Shown here piece by piece: positions 1-13,625 of a DNA stretch of 64,000 nucleotides (its first letter is position 1; every line of letters starts with the position of its first letter). Position numbers and translations under genes: made by a program. Source of the stretch: Neolentinus lepideus HHB14362 ss-1 (taxonomy: Eukaryota > Basidiomycota > Agaricomycetes > Gloeophyllales > Gloeophyllaceae). The stretch is from contig KV425562.1 of assembly GCA_001632425.1 (NCBI GenBank), positions 341,911-405,910 on the forward strand, given 5' to 3'. Below the pieces are notes generated by a model. The model saw only the letters and a list, made by a program, of their open reading frames with translations, made no database searches and was not told the DNA's origin.

Positions 1-991
1 ATCCAACTCTACACTGCCAGGACGCCCAACGGCTTCCCCATTACTATCCTCCTCGAGGAGCTGAAGGCCAAATATGGTCTAGACTACGAGTAAGTCTATT
101 GCTACGGCGGAATACATATCGAGTTGACGGGCTGTGGAAAGTTATCAAGTAATTGATATCTCTAAGAACACGCAGAAAGAGGATTGGTTCATCAAGATCA
201 ACCCCAACGGACGTATTCCCGCCATTGTCGACCGCGCTCGCGGTAACTTTAATGTTTTCGAGACCTCGGCGATTCTGTTGTACTTGGTGCAGCACTACGA
301 CAAGAACCTGGAGTTCGGTTTCGATCCCGTGAAGCAGCCCGATGACTACAGTGAAGAGTTACAGTGGCTATTTTTCGCGGTACGTTGCATTATTTCGGGG
401 ACCGGCAGTAGTTGATGGAGCGGTGTATAGCACGGTGGTATTGGTCCCATGCAAGGCCAATGTATGCATGCCTACCTCTTCAGAGAGCCAACGGTCACTA
501 ATCTCTCCTAATCCAGCCAACCACTTCAACCGTTACGCACCAGAGGACATTCCGTACGCCAAGAAGCGTGAGTATGCTGCAGGTATCTTTGTCTGAACTC
601 GGTCTCTTAATTAAGCTCCACCCATAGGTTACATCGACGAGACCAAGCGTCTCTATGGCGTCCTCGAGATCCGCCTGAAGCAGGGCCGTGAATGGCTCGC
701 CGGTCCTGGCAAGGGCAAATACTCCATCGCCGACATCAAGGCTCTGGCATGGTGAGCCTCATTCACCATCTTACCCGTAGCCAAGAAACTTTATTCAGTT
801 ACGGTATAGGGTAAGAATCCACGCTCACTCTGGTATCCCCACTCTCGATGAGTGGCCGAATGTTAAGGTTGGTGTCGTTGCACTGATGATGGTTGTATGC
901 ACCGCTGACTAGGCAATGACTATAGGCTTGGGTTGAGCGTGCCGAGGCAAAACCCGCTTACCAAGCAGGTTTGAACATCCCTCCCGCATAA
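1..991 (+). CDS. Glutathione S-transferase, Ure2p-like (5' end missing)
   Basis: This is the 3' part of a cytosolic glutathione transferase that conjugates glutathione to electrophiles or acts as a peroxidase; the start codon lies outside the window. Seven exons join in frame: 1-89, 142-379, 431-461, 517-567, 628-751, 810-867 and 926-991. The thioredoxin-like half reads [19 protein letters not shown], then [12 protein letters not shown] and [15 protein letters not shown], which hold the glutathione-contact loop and the conserved E-T/S pair. The helical half begins with [10 protein letters not shown] and [14 protein letters not shown] and continues with [12 protein letters not shown], the N-capping-box region of GSTs. 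This pattern is typical of the fungal Ure2p-type class (family knowledge). It ends with IPPA and TAA. The exact substrate class is inferred only. Confidence 0.93.
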
Positions 992-1644
992 GATGCCAAG
1001 ATGAATGCACAGAGAAAGCAGAGAGCAACGAGTAGGGAAGCCATTGTAACATAAGCGGTCGTGTTTATGTATCAAACCGGAAGAATCAAGGCAGTCCATA
1101 ATATGAGCACTCTTCGGTGTGGCATCGCGCAATGTGAACCTGAATTTCTCGGCCTCGGGCCCACATACCTGCTCAACTCTAAGCTTGCAAAGCTCTAGGG
1201 CTTTCGGGCACGCTTTTCTCGTCCTCCGAAGTTCGCATACTCACAAACATAAAGAAGAAAATTTTCCTGCGGTGCTATTGTATCGATCACCGCAAGGATA
1301 GCACGACACATCGGAAGGTATGCGCTTCTCTACGCACGCGTTTCACGTGCTGATAAAAGAACTCGGTTTCTTGCGATGTTATTCCACCATATCTTGCAAG
1401 AATAGCACAATGTATTCAAAGGTATGCCGATGGCTACAAGCTGAAGAGCAAGGAGAACCGGTTGCAGCTATCTACAAACACTGGTAAGCCCGATCACCTC
1501 CCACCGAAAAAGGATATGCACAAAGGATGCGTACAATATGATTCATTCATGATCCGATACAAAGGGTACTAACAGTCCTGATTATGGCAACGATGTCCCG
1601 GGTATGTGGTACTAAGGATGAGATAGCTTCAAAGGAGAGTCGTG
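992..1644. other. Intergenic, no gene seen
   Basis: Convergent spacer between the end of the glutathione transferase and the end of the minus-strand membrane protein. All reading frames are short and match no family I recognise. It presumably holds both 3' UTRs. Confidence 0.6.
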
Positions 1645-4021
1645 TCAAGCAGACTCGAACTGAGAAGATATCGATTCGTTCTGTGGTATCGGCGGCGCTG
1701 AGGAAACAGGCAGAGGACTCGAGGAACCGGCGTACGCGAAGCTCGACTTGTAATTGTGGCGCGTATGTCTCGAACCGTCTCGCTGGTGCCGCTGAATACA
1801 GTAGAATGCCTCGTAGTGAGCATATACGAATAAGAGAAGCCGACGAGGAGACCTACGTGACTCGCCTCATCGGTAATCTGTGTAATGACAGTTTCGACTG
1901 CAATGGAAAGCGGCATGGGCTCCCACTGACAGCTAAGTGAGCCAGATTTCAATTTCACCCCGTTCCAAGAGAACAAACCTTGCTGAATATCAAGTCCCCG
2001 TCCCTCAGCGCTGTCGAATGCAACGAGACTGATCTTCCGTCATGCTGGAACTCGAGGTTCGATAGTTCGGCGAAGCTGTTTTGTTGCCTGCGCGCCTTCT
2101 CGCAGATGTATTCCCGACTGTTGAGTCTGCGGCGACATCATCCGGTATTGTAAAACGAGGGCAATGTGAATATATATGCTCACGTCGCTAGGAGAGAATT
2201 GACATAGCCTGCGAATACGGACCAATCGTTAGATAATTGGGGCGGAAGCATGGAACAGATGGCTTACATTTGCCGAGGACCCAGAAGAAGCTCTGCCACA
2301 CGAAATTGGTGGGCATGATGGCAAACTGTGTATCGGGTGGTGAGTGAACGGTCCTTGCTTGTACTCTTTGGTATTATAACTTACGGTAATGGCGCAAACA
2401 GTTGCGATGATGCTGCACCAAGGTTCAGTTCCGTCGCACCAACGAACAGTCGTTGGCTTACCTAGTGAGGAGTCCAGTATTTATACTAAATATCATCAAG
2501 GTCATAATAATGGAGTTGGTCCTGATGTGGAGCAGTAGGTATTGTACTCGTGTATACATCTGACTGCTAGGGCAATCAGCTCACCGTTTATACCCCGTGC
2601 GGCGCTTTGCGAGATAGTGGCACATGGCTACGGCAATAAGAATGTCTGCAGCTGCCGCACATCCGAGGCCAGTGGACGTGACCCACTAAGGGAGGATGAG
2701 TGGACGAACAGGACTAGTTCGAGGCTATTCACCGTCAGTCTGGGGTAGCGAGAGAAATGAAGAACAGAGAAACTATAAAATATCAGAACAGGCGCCCTCA
2801 CGGAAAGAATAAACTCATTAGAACTCACGCTCCGACTGTGAACACTTTAATGGTATTATGAAAGTTGCGATGGTCATGATGTGTTAAAATGCTCACCAAT
2901 ACCAAGGCCTACACGACAACTCAGCACTACGCACCGAACCTCAAAACATGAATACTCACTAAAATGCGCGATGGACAGAATCATCTGAAAGAGGTCATAT
3001 CAAGTATTGAGGAGCTCAGTCATCATATTACTCACAATGATGCCCGTTATGATCCAATTTTCGCTCACTAGTAAGAGGCCGGGTTGCAGTCTAACTCGCG
3101 TTGTAATTATCTGAAGAGCCACTTACGTAGGTAAACCCGCCGTGCAAAATAACTTCGGCACTGTAAGCATCGTACCGCTCGGGAAATAAACATGGAACCA
3201 ACAATTGCACGATGATCGCAATGAGGCCCTGAACAGAAAGACAGAAGTCATAATGGGATGTTTGATCCCAAGCAAGAAGTACTCACGTTGAAGTCGGCCT
3301 GGATCTGTATCGGAAGATATACGTTAGCCATCATAGAAATCGAATTAGCGCAAATTCGACAACATACATTCATACTCCTAAGCATGTGAAGTCAGACAAC
3401 GTGCTACCAGCTGCGCGAAAGTCGCTTACCAAGTGCAATTATCCAGAGTCTCATACTGTCCGAAGTTCGTTACGAGATACCTGGCGGGAGTACGTGTACT
3501 TATATTGCGTCGTTCGTAACCAAACCAAGTCACTTCTACGTACCAATATACGGCGACAGTGCACAATATCAAGTGGGAGGTATCCAAGAGCCTGATAATC
3601 CCATCTATATAATTATAGAGCGTCGATAATGCGAACTCACCACAATACTAGTACCTACAAGAGTTCGTCGAAATTAAGAGCAAGAAATAGCAAAGCAAAT
3701 AATCCATCCACAGACCGTGATCTTAATTATCCAGGAATCATTTGGATACTTGCTTCAACGCTTTGAGTATCAATACCATGAATGGCGTTCGTTCTGAGTG
3801 GCTCACCGGTAATACAGAAATCTGGAGTGGGATTAGCGCATAACTTACACAAGAGATTGAGACTTACGTCTGGGTCACAGTTACTCCGTAGAAGCTATAT
3901 CAAATGACAACAGGCATTAGAAAGATTGTTTAATCCGTATATCGGTTCCTTACACTGCGCTTGCGACCAGAGCTATGAAAATCGCCCCAAAAGTTGTCCC
4001 CAAGTTCTTGAGTGCTGCCAT
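1645..4021 (-). CDS. DUF6534-type seven-helix membrane protein, copy A
   Basis: Multi-exon gene read from ATG at 4019-4021 to TGA at 1645-1647. Joined exons give MAALKNLGTTFGAIFIALV, then YGVTVTQT, a 15-base microexon (3807-3821), KYPNDSWIIKIT, LLDTSHLILCTVAVYW, YLVTNFGQ, and near the end FVWQSFFWVLGKCYVNS. These are the landmarks of the DUF6534 family of fungal seven-transmembrane proteins of unknown function, which is strongly expanded in Agaricomycetes (family knowledge). After the last helix comes a hydrophilic tail containing PMPLSIAVETV and a Ser/Pro-rich end. Expected length is about 350 residues. The neighbour at 4969-7203 is a paralog with the same exon layout and the same tail motif. 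Some internal exon borders are not resolved to the base. Ligand and role are unknown; receptor-like function is only a guess. Confidence 0.82.
3807..3821 (-). other. 15-base microexon in DUF6534 copy A
   Basis: Five-codon exon encoding the end of the first helix (reads FLYY with a split Arg codon), flanked by AG and GT on the coding strand. Its counterpart in copy B (6970-6984) has the same length and splice phase, which supports both. Confidence 0.7.
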
Positions 4022-4968
4022 AGTCGGCCATGCATGAGCTACGGATGGCGGCCAAACATAGTTGACTCAACCAGCAAGCTAAGACTTATAAATGAAAGGG
4101 TGGCAGGAGCGCGGGCTATAATCGGGATCACGATTGGTTTCCCATACCTCTGCCAAGGTCGAAGACACTCTGTTCGTTCGCCCATGCCCATGCATCAGTA
4201 ACTTGCTGCTCACGCGGGGCCCCCATTTTCACAAGGATGGGTGAGAGTATGCGTCGAGAAGAGCAACGCCTTTCTCAGTCGGCAGTGAGAATATAGTCGT
4301 TCTCGTGCATCCGAAGTTCAGCCGGGATCCGAAGTCGTGCGAGGACAATTTGAACGAACGACAGACGACAGACCTACCGGCACCACCGACAAGTGTGTCA
4401 GAAGGTTTCATCCACTGGGTAACTCCTGAAGGCCCCGGTACGTAGTGTGCCCACTTAATTTCCGACAATTTCATCATAGATCTGAGTTTGAGGTCTTTGT
4501 GTTCTGAATGAGCCTGGTGAGGACTGCAACCTACGGCACTTACTATCTTACAAATACGGACTCAATATTGTCTCTGCGCTGTGATATAGTTACTCAGCGT
4601 TTTTCGGACACAATGGTTGCACCTGAATCATCCAGCGACGCAGGTATTCGAGGAAGTCTTCCTCGGCAGCTGAGCGGCAAGGCGCGTGTGCGCAGAGGCA
4701 GGAATGGGCTTCTCCACCGCGCTTATAGCGGCAGCAACTTGTCGAAGGGCTGATATTGACGTTAACATCGCATACACAGAAAGAACGTACATTAGCAACC
4801 AGCAACCCTGGCTCCTCTAGAGTGCTAACAATACAACTGGGCGCGGCGCTGCAATCATCTACAGAAGCTTGACCGACATCCCATGCCTTCTACGCATTCA
4901 GAAATATCCACGAAGAAGGGAACAAACTTCAGAGCCCATTCCGAAAAGCAAGAACTGTGCTCACGTAC
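4022..4968. other. Intergenic between the two DUF6534 paralogs
   Basis: Holds the promoter side of copy A and the 3' side of copy B. Short frames of up to about 80 codons on both strands show no recognisable motif. No TATA box or repeat stood out. Confidence 0.5.
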
Positions 4969-7203
4969 TCAGATAGAGTCCTGATCGCGAGATGATGGAT
5001 CTGAACGGTCATCGGCTGTCCCGTGTCTCTTACCTGTGCGACTCTGAAACGAGACGATTCAGATGACGAACCGATACAAGTAAGAATGCATACCGGACTC
5101 GTGCAATAATCCATCTTGGTTTCAGTGACTGTTTCCACGGCCACCGCCAAGTTCACGGGCTGGATGAAGGCGCAAACAGTCAATTGGGATCATTCGCCAC
5201 TGGGAGGACGCCTACCTGAAGTGGAAAGCCAGCCGCCTTCAGTCTGGACTGGGCAGACGCAGATGGTTCGTGAGTTTGTAACTCTAGGACAGTAACATCT
5301 TGACGACTCCTGTCGCGTATCTCATCGCGACTATTCAACCTGGTAAGGAAATTGTTTCAACATATAATGACTCTCGTTGTTAAACGGCACAAACATTGCC
5401 ATTACAGAGTTCACGTAGCCTTGAGGGCGGGTTAGACTGAGCTCAGGTCAAACGCCATTTCGTGTACGTACATTTACCGAGAACCCAGAAGAAGCTCAAC
5501 CATACGAAACTTGTTGGCGAGACCGCGAACTGGCAATAGAAATGAGGAATCAGTGTCCAAGACACGAGGATGCGAGACTGCTTACCGCGATGACACAAGT
5601 GGTCGCGATGACGCTGAACAACGCATTAGCTCCTTCAACGTCGCGACTTAGTGGTTGAAAGGGTACCTTGTGAGCAAACCAGTGTTGATGCTATAAATCA
5701 TTAGAGTCGTGATAACGGAGTTCGTGCTACCAATACTTCGTCAGAGTTAGGGCTCATCTGATGCTATTGGAGAGCGCACCGTTTGAATTCAGTTCTCCTT
5801 TGGCTGAGATAATAACACATTGCTGTCGCAATCATGATATCGGCCAGAGCCGCCGCACCGAAGCCGACGCATGACACCCACTGACGTCTGTGCTTCAGCT
5901 ACTTTCGCAGGGCGAAAGTAGACAGAACTCACAGTTAGTGAAGAGTACTTCGAGAAGTGCTTCAATTTGAATCTGTACGACTGCTGAGCAGACACCAGTG
6001 GGCGTTATAGGAAACGGAACGCACGCCTCAGCTGTGAAGACTTGGAGACGGCAGGTCAGTACAGTACTTTCATTAACGGCGGGAGTGAAATGTACCTACC
6101 AATGCCAAGGGCTAGAGGGCGCCGATAAAGCAAAAAATAATGGAAGCTGTCATGTGGAAGTAAAAATACGGGGCATACCGAAGTGAAGGAGCGACAGGAC
6201 CCCCTGATTCCCGATCTGATGTCAACACTGGTGCTATCCAACAACAATGGGCCACTAGCTTACGATCAAGCCAACGATGATTTTATTTTGGCTCACTGGT
6301 GGTGTTGCCAAATTAATTGACTCGGGCTGTTCATGTAGAGGCAGAGCAAGATGAACATACATATCCAAACTCGCCGAGCAAAGAATCTGGAAGCAGGTGA
6401 ATGAAGAGTTCTCCCGGCCGACATCCGTGGGGCACTTACAATTGTACAATCACTCCTATGAGGCCCTATATCATTATCGTCAGTGACAAGGCGGGTGAAG
6501 TCGCGGGTAGCTCTTACAGCCATGTCTGTTTGTAGCTTAATGACAATTCACTTGAGTCATGCAGATAGTCGGCATTTGTGTCACTCACGTTCACGCTCCT
6601 ATGGTTTCGATGAGCGGCTGGATTCTCCTCGTCTATCAAATATAGAACTTACCAGTATGAATCATCCAGAGTAGGAACGTTGCCGTAATTAGTGACCAGA
6701 TACCAGTAAATGGCGATGGTGCAAAGGGTAGTGTGGAACGTATCCAACATCCTATCACGAAATGATCATTTTCCCTACTCATTCGTCAACTGGCCATGTT
6801 CGAGCGTACCACAAAACGAAGACCTAGAAAGATTATCTTGTTAACATTGTTCCCAAATGAGATTAAACCGTCAGTACCAAAGCCTTTATCCACCATCGAT
6901 CCTGAGGGTATCGCCTAGCAGAGAAAGCAGTAATAAGAGAGAAGCCAGAAACGTTAGCAGTCTTCCTACCTGAAATATATCCAGCTTCATTCCCGCCTAT
7001 GTATCAGTAGATATTCACTAGAACAGAGCCCTTGACTTACGTCTGCAGCAGGGTCAGACCATAGCATCTAGAAGAAGTCAGATCCCATCCCGAAATGATC
7101 AGCAATTAACGGCTTACACTGAACTGACTACCAGAGCAATAAAAAGAATTCCAAAGGTAGTGCCGACGGGGTGAGTCGCTACGGCGAAGGTATGGCTTGA
7201 CAT
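4969..7203 (-). CDS. DUF6534-type seven-helix membrane protein, copy B
   Basis: Read from ATG at 7201-7203 to a TGA at about 4969-4971. The joined exons give GTTFGILFIALVVSSV, YGLTLLQT, a 15-base microexon WIYF, RYPQDRWWIKALVLT, MLDTFHTTLCTIAIYWYLV, GLIGVIVQ, FFARRVWILSQNKIIVGLI, ADIMIATAMCYYLSQRRTEF, SVITTLMIYSINTGLLT and FVWLSFFWVLGKCYVNSVM. This order matches DUF6534 membrane proteins; the R-R-T-x-F-K-R stretch and the last-helix motif are family hallmarks. The tail contains PVNLAVAVETV, matching copy A. Two exon joins, one before GLIGVIVQ and one after IIVGLI, could not be closed with canonical sites, so those borders are uncertain or slightly damaged. Function is unknown. The gene probably arose by tandem duplication with copy A. 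Confidence 0.82.
6970..6984 (-). other. 15-base microexon in DUF6534 copy B
   Basis: Encodes WIYF plus split codons, preceded by AG and followed by GTAGGA on the coding strand. It restores the frame between LLQT and RYPQD. It is the same size and phase as the microexon at 3807-3821. Confidence 0.7.
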
Positions 7204-7849
7204 CTGAAGAGTGAACGTGAATTCTAACCCATGAACGCGTCTGTTTAATGCACAATATGTACAAGAGACATCGTCCGTAGATCTGGCATGCAATGTATCT
7301 ACAGAACCAAGGATCGGTTTCTGAAGAATAGGTGCTAATACACTGCGGAGCATGATAGGAGCCCGGAACAAACCAGAAACAGTTTCGACGATTTCGAAAG
7401 TCGGCATGTTATTGCCGAAGAAACTGTTCTAAAAGCACTTTACGCCTGCCTAAGGCTGATGAAGCTGGCATATAATGCTAGAGCTTTTTGGTCTCGTTGC
7501 CTAGTATCAGAAAAATGTGTTCAGCAAAGTGCTCAAGCACATGGACACCAATGCATGACTTTGTCATAAGTCGCTGGCATCCAAACTGCGGTCGGCGCTT
7601 AAGGGTCAAGGTATTTCCACCCATTGACATCCGGCTTAGTGACAGCCACTAAAAGGCGCGTCCTTGTTGACAAATAGTTTCTTGGAAGTAATGCATCGGC
7701 ATCGACAAGAATAGAAGCCCCTTAACGCGAACTTAGCTCAGGATCAGAATCCAAATGGATCTAGATCCGCCTTCAGGCCGTTGTCGTCCTGCAGCAGGTT
7801 GCTCTGCGACCATCTCAAACACACCACATGATGCACGAGTTGAAACGTT
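7204..7849. other. Intergenic, no gene seen
   Basis: Upstream region of DUF6534 copy B up to the inverted-repeat element. No credible coding frame or repeat was seen. Confidence 0.5.
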
Positions 7850-8748
7850 GACCAAGAGGTAGGCTCGTAACCACCCTGTGGGGCAGAATGTCGATAGACA
7901 GGCTGGCGGATTTGGCGTGGGAACTCGGTTCACCCGGACTATGTCCTCGCGCCGAGCGCTGCCGAAGCGTGAGACTCTTAGACGACTAGCCATTTTGTAG
8001 TCAAGTAACAAATTTTTGTAGTCCATTAGAAACGTTTGTGGTCTCAATACAAACTGGGTAGACGCGCCGCCGCGACTAAGTCGCACCACTGGCTTAATGA
8101 CTGCTTCTATCGTATGGCTATGGCTGTACTCGAACATTCTCGGGGGCACGGAACTGAGGATAAGCAGGTGGACTGTATGGATTGTATGGATTATTGTAGT
8201 ATACAGGATAGGGATACATGGATGGTGGAGTCGGATAATAGAGGTATGGCTGGGGATATGGAGGTCTTGTATGGGCCGCAAGAGGTGACGATAATTGCTG
8301 AGCACGATGTGGGGTTGGCGGGGCACGCACGGGGTATTGACTCTGCGGTGATCTGGCATTGTACCGTAACTGTTTGTTATTTGATGGGCTCGTATGTGAG
8401 GGCGACATCTGAGAAGGCCTTCGACGTAGCACAGTAGAGATGTAGCAGCACAGGTGGAGCAAGAGACAAGTCGAGAGCACGAGGACGAGCGCACGATTTC
8501 GCTGAGTCCACGCGCACGCCAGCGCGGTTGTATTGACTCGTATTGACTACAAAACATTTGTTACTGGATCTCGATCCAAATACTCCGCCAGACTCAGATC
8601 AGCTCCGTCATACTCCGCCACCTAACTATGGAAATAAACAGGAGTCCGGTAGAGCTAAAATAAAGTTAGTCTGGGTGAACCGAGTTCCCACGCGAAATCC
8701 GCCAGCCTCTCCAGTGAGAGGATGGTCACGAGCCTAACCAAGAGGACT
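7850..8748. mobile_element. Non-autonomous element with ~90-bp terminal inverted repeats
   Basis: The stretch at about 7852-7947 is repeated in reverse complement at about 8658-8746. The best core is the 21-base block covering GTGGGAACTCGGTTCACCC (7917-7935 and its inverse near 8668-8686). It is flanked on one side by GGCTGGCGGATTT and further out by TAGGCTCGT. A second inner inverted match, GTAACAAAT..TTTTGTAGTC, lies at about 8004-8023 and about 8546-8565. The roughly 0.9-kb size and long imperfect inverted repeats fit a MITE-like DNA transposon relic. No transposase is seen. Exact ends and any target-site duplication could not be fixed by eye. Confidence 0.6.
8118..8480 (-). CDS. Pro/Tyr-rich reading frame inside the inverted-repeat element (doubtful gene)
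   Basis: Open frame of 120 codons starting MLSTCLLLHLCCYIS. It carries a striking low-complexity stretch (about residues 70-112) with runs such as RPPYPQPYLYYPTPP and YPYPVYYNNPYNPYSPPAYP. It lies wholly between the two inverted repeats. Pro/Tyr-rich frames occur in real proteins such as prion-like or wall proteins, but a purine/pyrimidine-biased simple sequence can also produce one by chance. No start context, intron or family supports it. I report it because it is the only coding-like content in the element. Confidence 0.25.
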   Translation of the reverse strand: MLSTCLLLHLCCYISTVLRRRPSQMSPSHTSPSNNKQLRYNARSPQSQYPVRAPPTPHRAQQLSSPLAAHTRPPYPQPYLYYPTPPSMYPYPVYYNNPYNPYSPPAYPQFRAPENVRVQP

Positions 8749-8917
8749 CGACACATCCGATCACCGGAAATGCGGACGTCACTGTAATACGGGACCCGTG
8801 AATCCAAAAGACTCGGAATAAACAGTACAAGACCGTGATTTATTATATGCTACAGTGGAGAAAAGCGAGACGTGATGAAATAATGCGTACAATACTAGAT
8901 GGACCCAAGCACAAAGA

Positions 8918-11638
<2,721 letters not shown>

Positions 11639-11887
11639 TGTCGTAGTTGGTCGTGTGTAACGATATGTCTAGAGGTGAGGCCTCCACGCGAGATGGAACG
11701 ATAGCGTGACTGGTCGCGCTGTGGCGTTTAGCATCACGCCTGCCTCCCCCCCATCGGGTCCAGTCGTACGCGTGTACACTATGTGAGAGCGGGACTCATG
11801 TATTAGGATGTCCTTGACCCGGGCATCGTAAACCCTACAAGAAACTGTAATGTATCTGGGAATCCGCGCCGAACGGCAACGGCGGCC

Positions 11888-12919
11888 CTAGATCTTGACC
11901 CCAGTGTGTATACATGCAACACCTCCCCACAAATCTCTCCAGGCGCCACCGCGGCCCTCAAACATGCCGCCCGTCGAGAACCCCGCGTCCTGTATCATTT
12001 TGGCAAAGTCTGGCTGGCTTGGGAAGCGCCGGATGGACTCGACAAGGTACTGGTACGACTCCCGGTCGCCGGCAAGGATCGTTCCAAGGAGGGGGATCAC
12101 TGAGAAAGAGTACTGGTCGTACACACTGGAAGAAGCAAGTTTACGTTAAGAGGAAAGCTGCAAGATGCCGGATACTCACGAGCCAAGCAGTGGATTCGTC
12201 ACCTTGCTAAACTCGAGGCAGGCAAAGGTTCCACCAGGCTTGAGGACGCGATATGCTTCCTGCAGGACCATTGGAATGGACGTGCAATTCCGTATTCCGA
12301 AGGCGATGGTGTACAAGTCAAACGCGTTATCTGGGAACTCCTCCTTCGATAGTGCCTGTGCGTTGCCCTCATGGAACGACACCTGCGGAGCTTCACCCCA
12401 TCAGCCTACATTTACGTGCAGCACAACAAGGCGATCAAGAGGACACGTACTATTGTGATACATCGTCTTCTTGAATCTCCTCTCACCCTCCTTCAGCATC
12501 TGCGTGTTAATATCCACCACACTCACGCTCGTCTCCCTGTCGGCGTATTTTTCCCTCGCAAAGTCCAGTATCCTCAAAGCAATGTCGCCAGTTCCGCCTG
12601 CAACATCAATGCACTTCATCGGGCCTCGTCTTCCTGGCTTTAGCGACGAAACGTAGTCGTCCTTCCAGAGCCTATGGATCCCGAGCGACATGGCATCGTT
12701 CATTATGTCGTATTTCGACGCAACCGAGTCAAAAACATCCTTCACCAAGGACTCTTTCGACGATTCCGGGATGGTTTTGAAGCCAAAATGTGTAGTTCGT
12801 GAAGTGTCTTGGGCAGGCCCCTCGGTGTGATTTTGAGCATATGATCTGCATGCTGCAAAAGCTCGATGTGAATGGCGTTTTATAGTCGAACGCGTAGACA
12901 CGCGTAGAGAAGTTTGCAT
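11888..12919 (-). CDS. COQ5: 2-methoxy-6-polyprenyl-1,4-benzoquinol methylase, mitochondrial
   Basis: COQ5 is the C-methyltransferase of coenzyme Q biosynthesis; it works in the mitochondrial matrix within the CoQ synthome. The start chosen (ATG at 12917-12919) gives a basic, Arg/Ser-rich presequence beginning [19 protein letters not shown], as expected for mitochondrial targeting; an upstream ATG in frame at 13013-13015 is possible. The UbiE/COQ5 fold shows [19 protein letters not shown], the SAM-binding motif [11 protein letters not shown], then [31 protein letters not shown] followed by KPGG, and [17 protein letters not shown] near the end. Three exons lie at 12451-12919, around 12180-12390, and 11888 to about 12124. 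It diverges from the membrane-protein gene at 13119 across about 200 bases. Confidence 0.95.
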
Positions 12920-13118
12920 GTTCGGGTACACGCCGAGTACTGATGCTTCAAGCAAAAGAATTCGAGACCGTACACTAAGTATCCTCCGAAGCGGAACCAG
13001 CGCGCGACTGCACACGGCAAAGTCCGAAGCCCCCTTGTGGCGCGTACCGCGACCTGTCTTCTCCTCGAGCTCTGTTCTCCCAAAGTTTTCAACTGGTCGA
13101 CGCGCTCGTTAGCACGCA

Positions 13119-13625
13119 ATGGTCACACAGCTTTCATCCCCGACCCAGTCGATATCGGTAGCCACGCTGCCATCACCCGCCCCGTCACAGCCTCCTATAA
13201 CATACGTTCTCTCCGTGCTCTCCTTCAGCACGACGGCCCTCGTCTCATTCTTCAAAGGCGTATCTACGCTAGTCATAATCCCGGTCTATCACGTCCTCTA
13301 CCACGTCCTTTACCGTCCGCTCTCTTACCTCCTCGCCCCCGCAGTCCTCTTTGTCACCATCGTTCTGAATCTCTTCGTGTGGACACCGCTGGCGGCGATC
13401 AAGTACCTCGCAGATCAGGTATATCCGATCTACTTGCTGGTGGGCATGGCGTGCATATGCGGGGCGGTGGTGGGCGTTGTCACACGAAGCGTTGCGGCGG
13501 GGACCGTCAGCGTGCTCATGAACGCTACGCGGGTTGAAGAGGTTAAGACTGAGACGCGGGAGGGAATAGTGCTAGAACCGAAGAAATCGCCTAGAAGAGG
13601 CAGCAGTCGGAGACGTCTCTCCTGA
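13119..13625 (+). CDS. Small conserved-looking membrane protein, function unknown
   Basis: Single-exon frame of 168 residues. A Ser/Pro-rich N-terminus is followed by hydrophobic segments at about residues 28-60, 62-92 and 100-125 (for example LLAPAVLFVTIVLNLFVW and YLLVGMACICGAVVGVV). The cytosol-like basic tail contains KKSPRRGSSRRR. The short internal repeat YHVLYHVLY lies between the first two helices. I predict an endoplasmic-reticulum or similar integral membrane protein with about three helices. I do not recognise the family. It is divergent from COQ5 and may share its promoter. Confidence 0.75.
   Translation: MVTQLSSPTQSISVATLPSPAPSQPPITYVLSVLSFSTTALVSFFKGVSTLVIIPVYHVLYHVLYRPLSYLLAPAVLFVTIVLNLFVWTPLAAIKYLADQVYPIYLLVGMACICGAVVGVVTRSVAAGTVSVLMNATRVEEVKTETREGIVLEPKKSPRRGSSRRRLS

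Noticed and set aside
7733..8557. 274-codon minus-strand open frame
   Set aside because: It runs across the inverted-repeat element and into its left repeat, has no family motif, and mixes coding-like and repeat sequence. Treated as chance.
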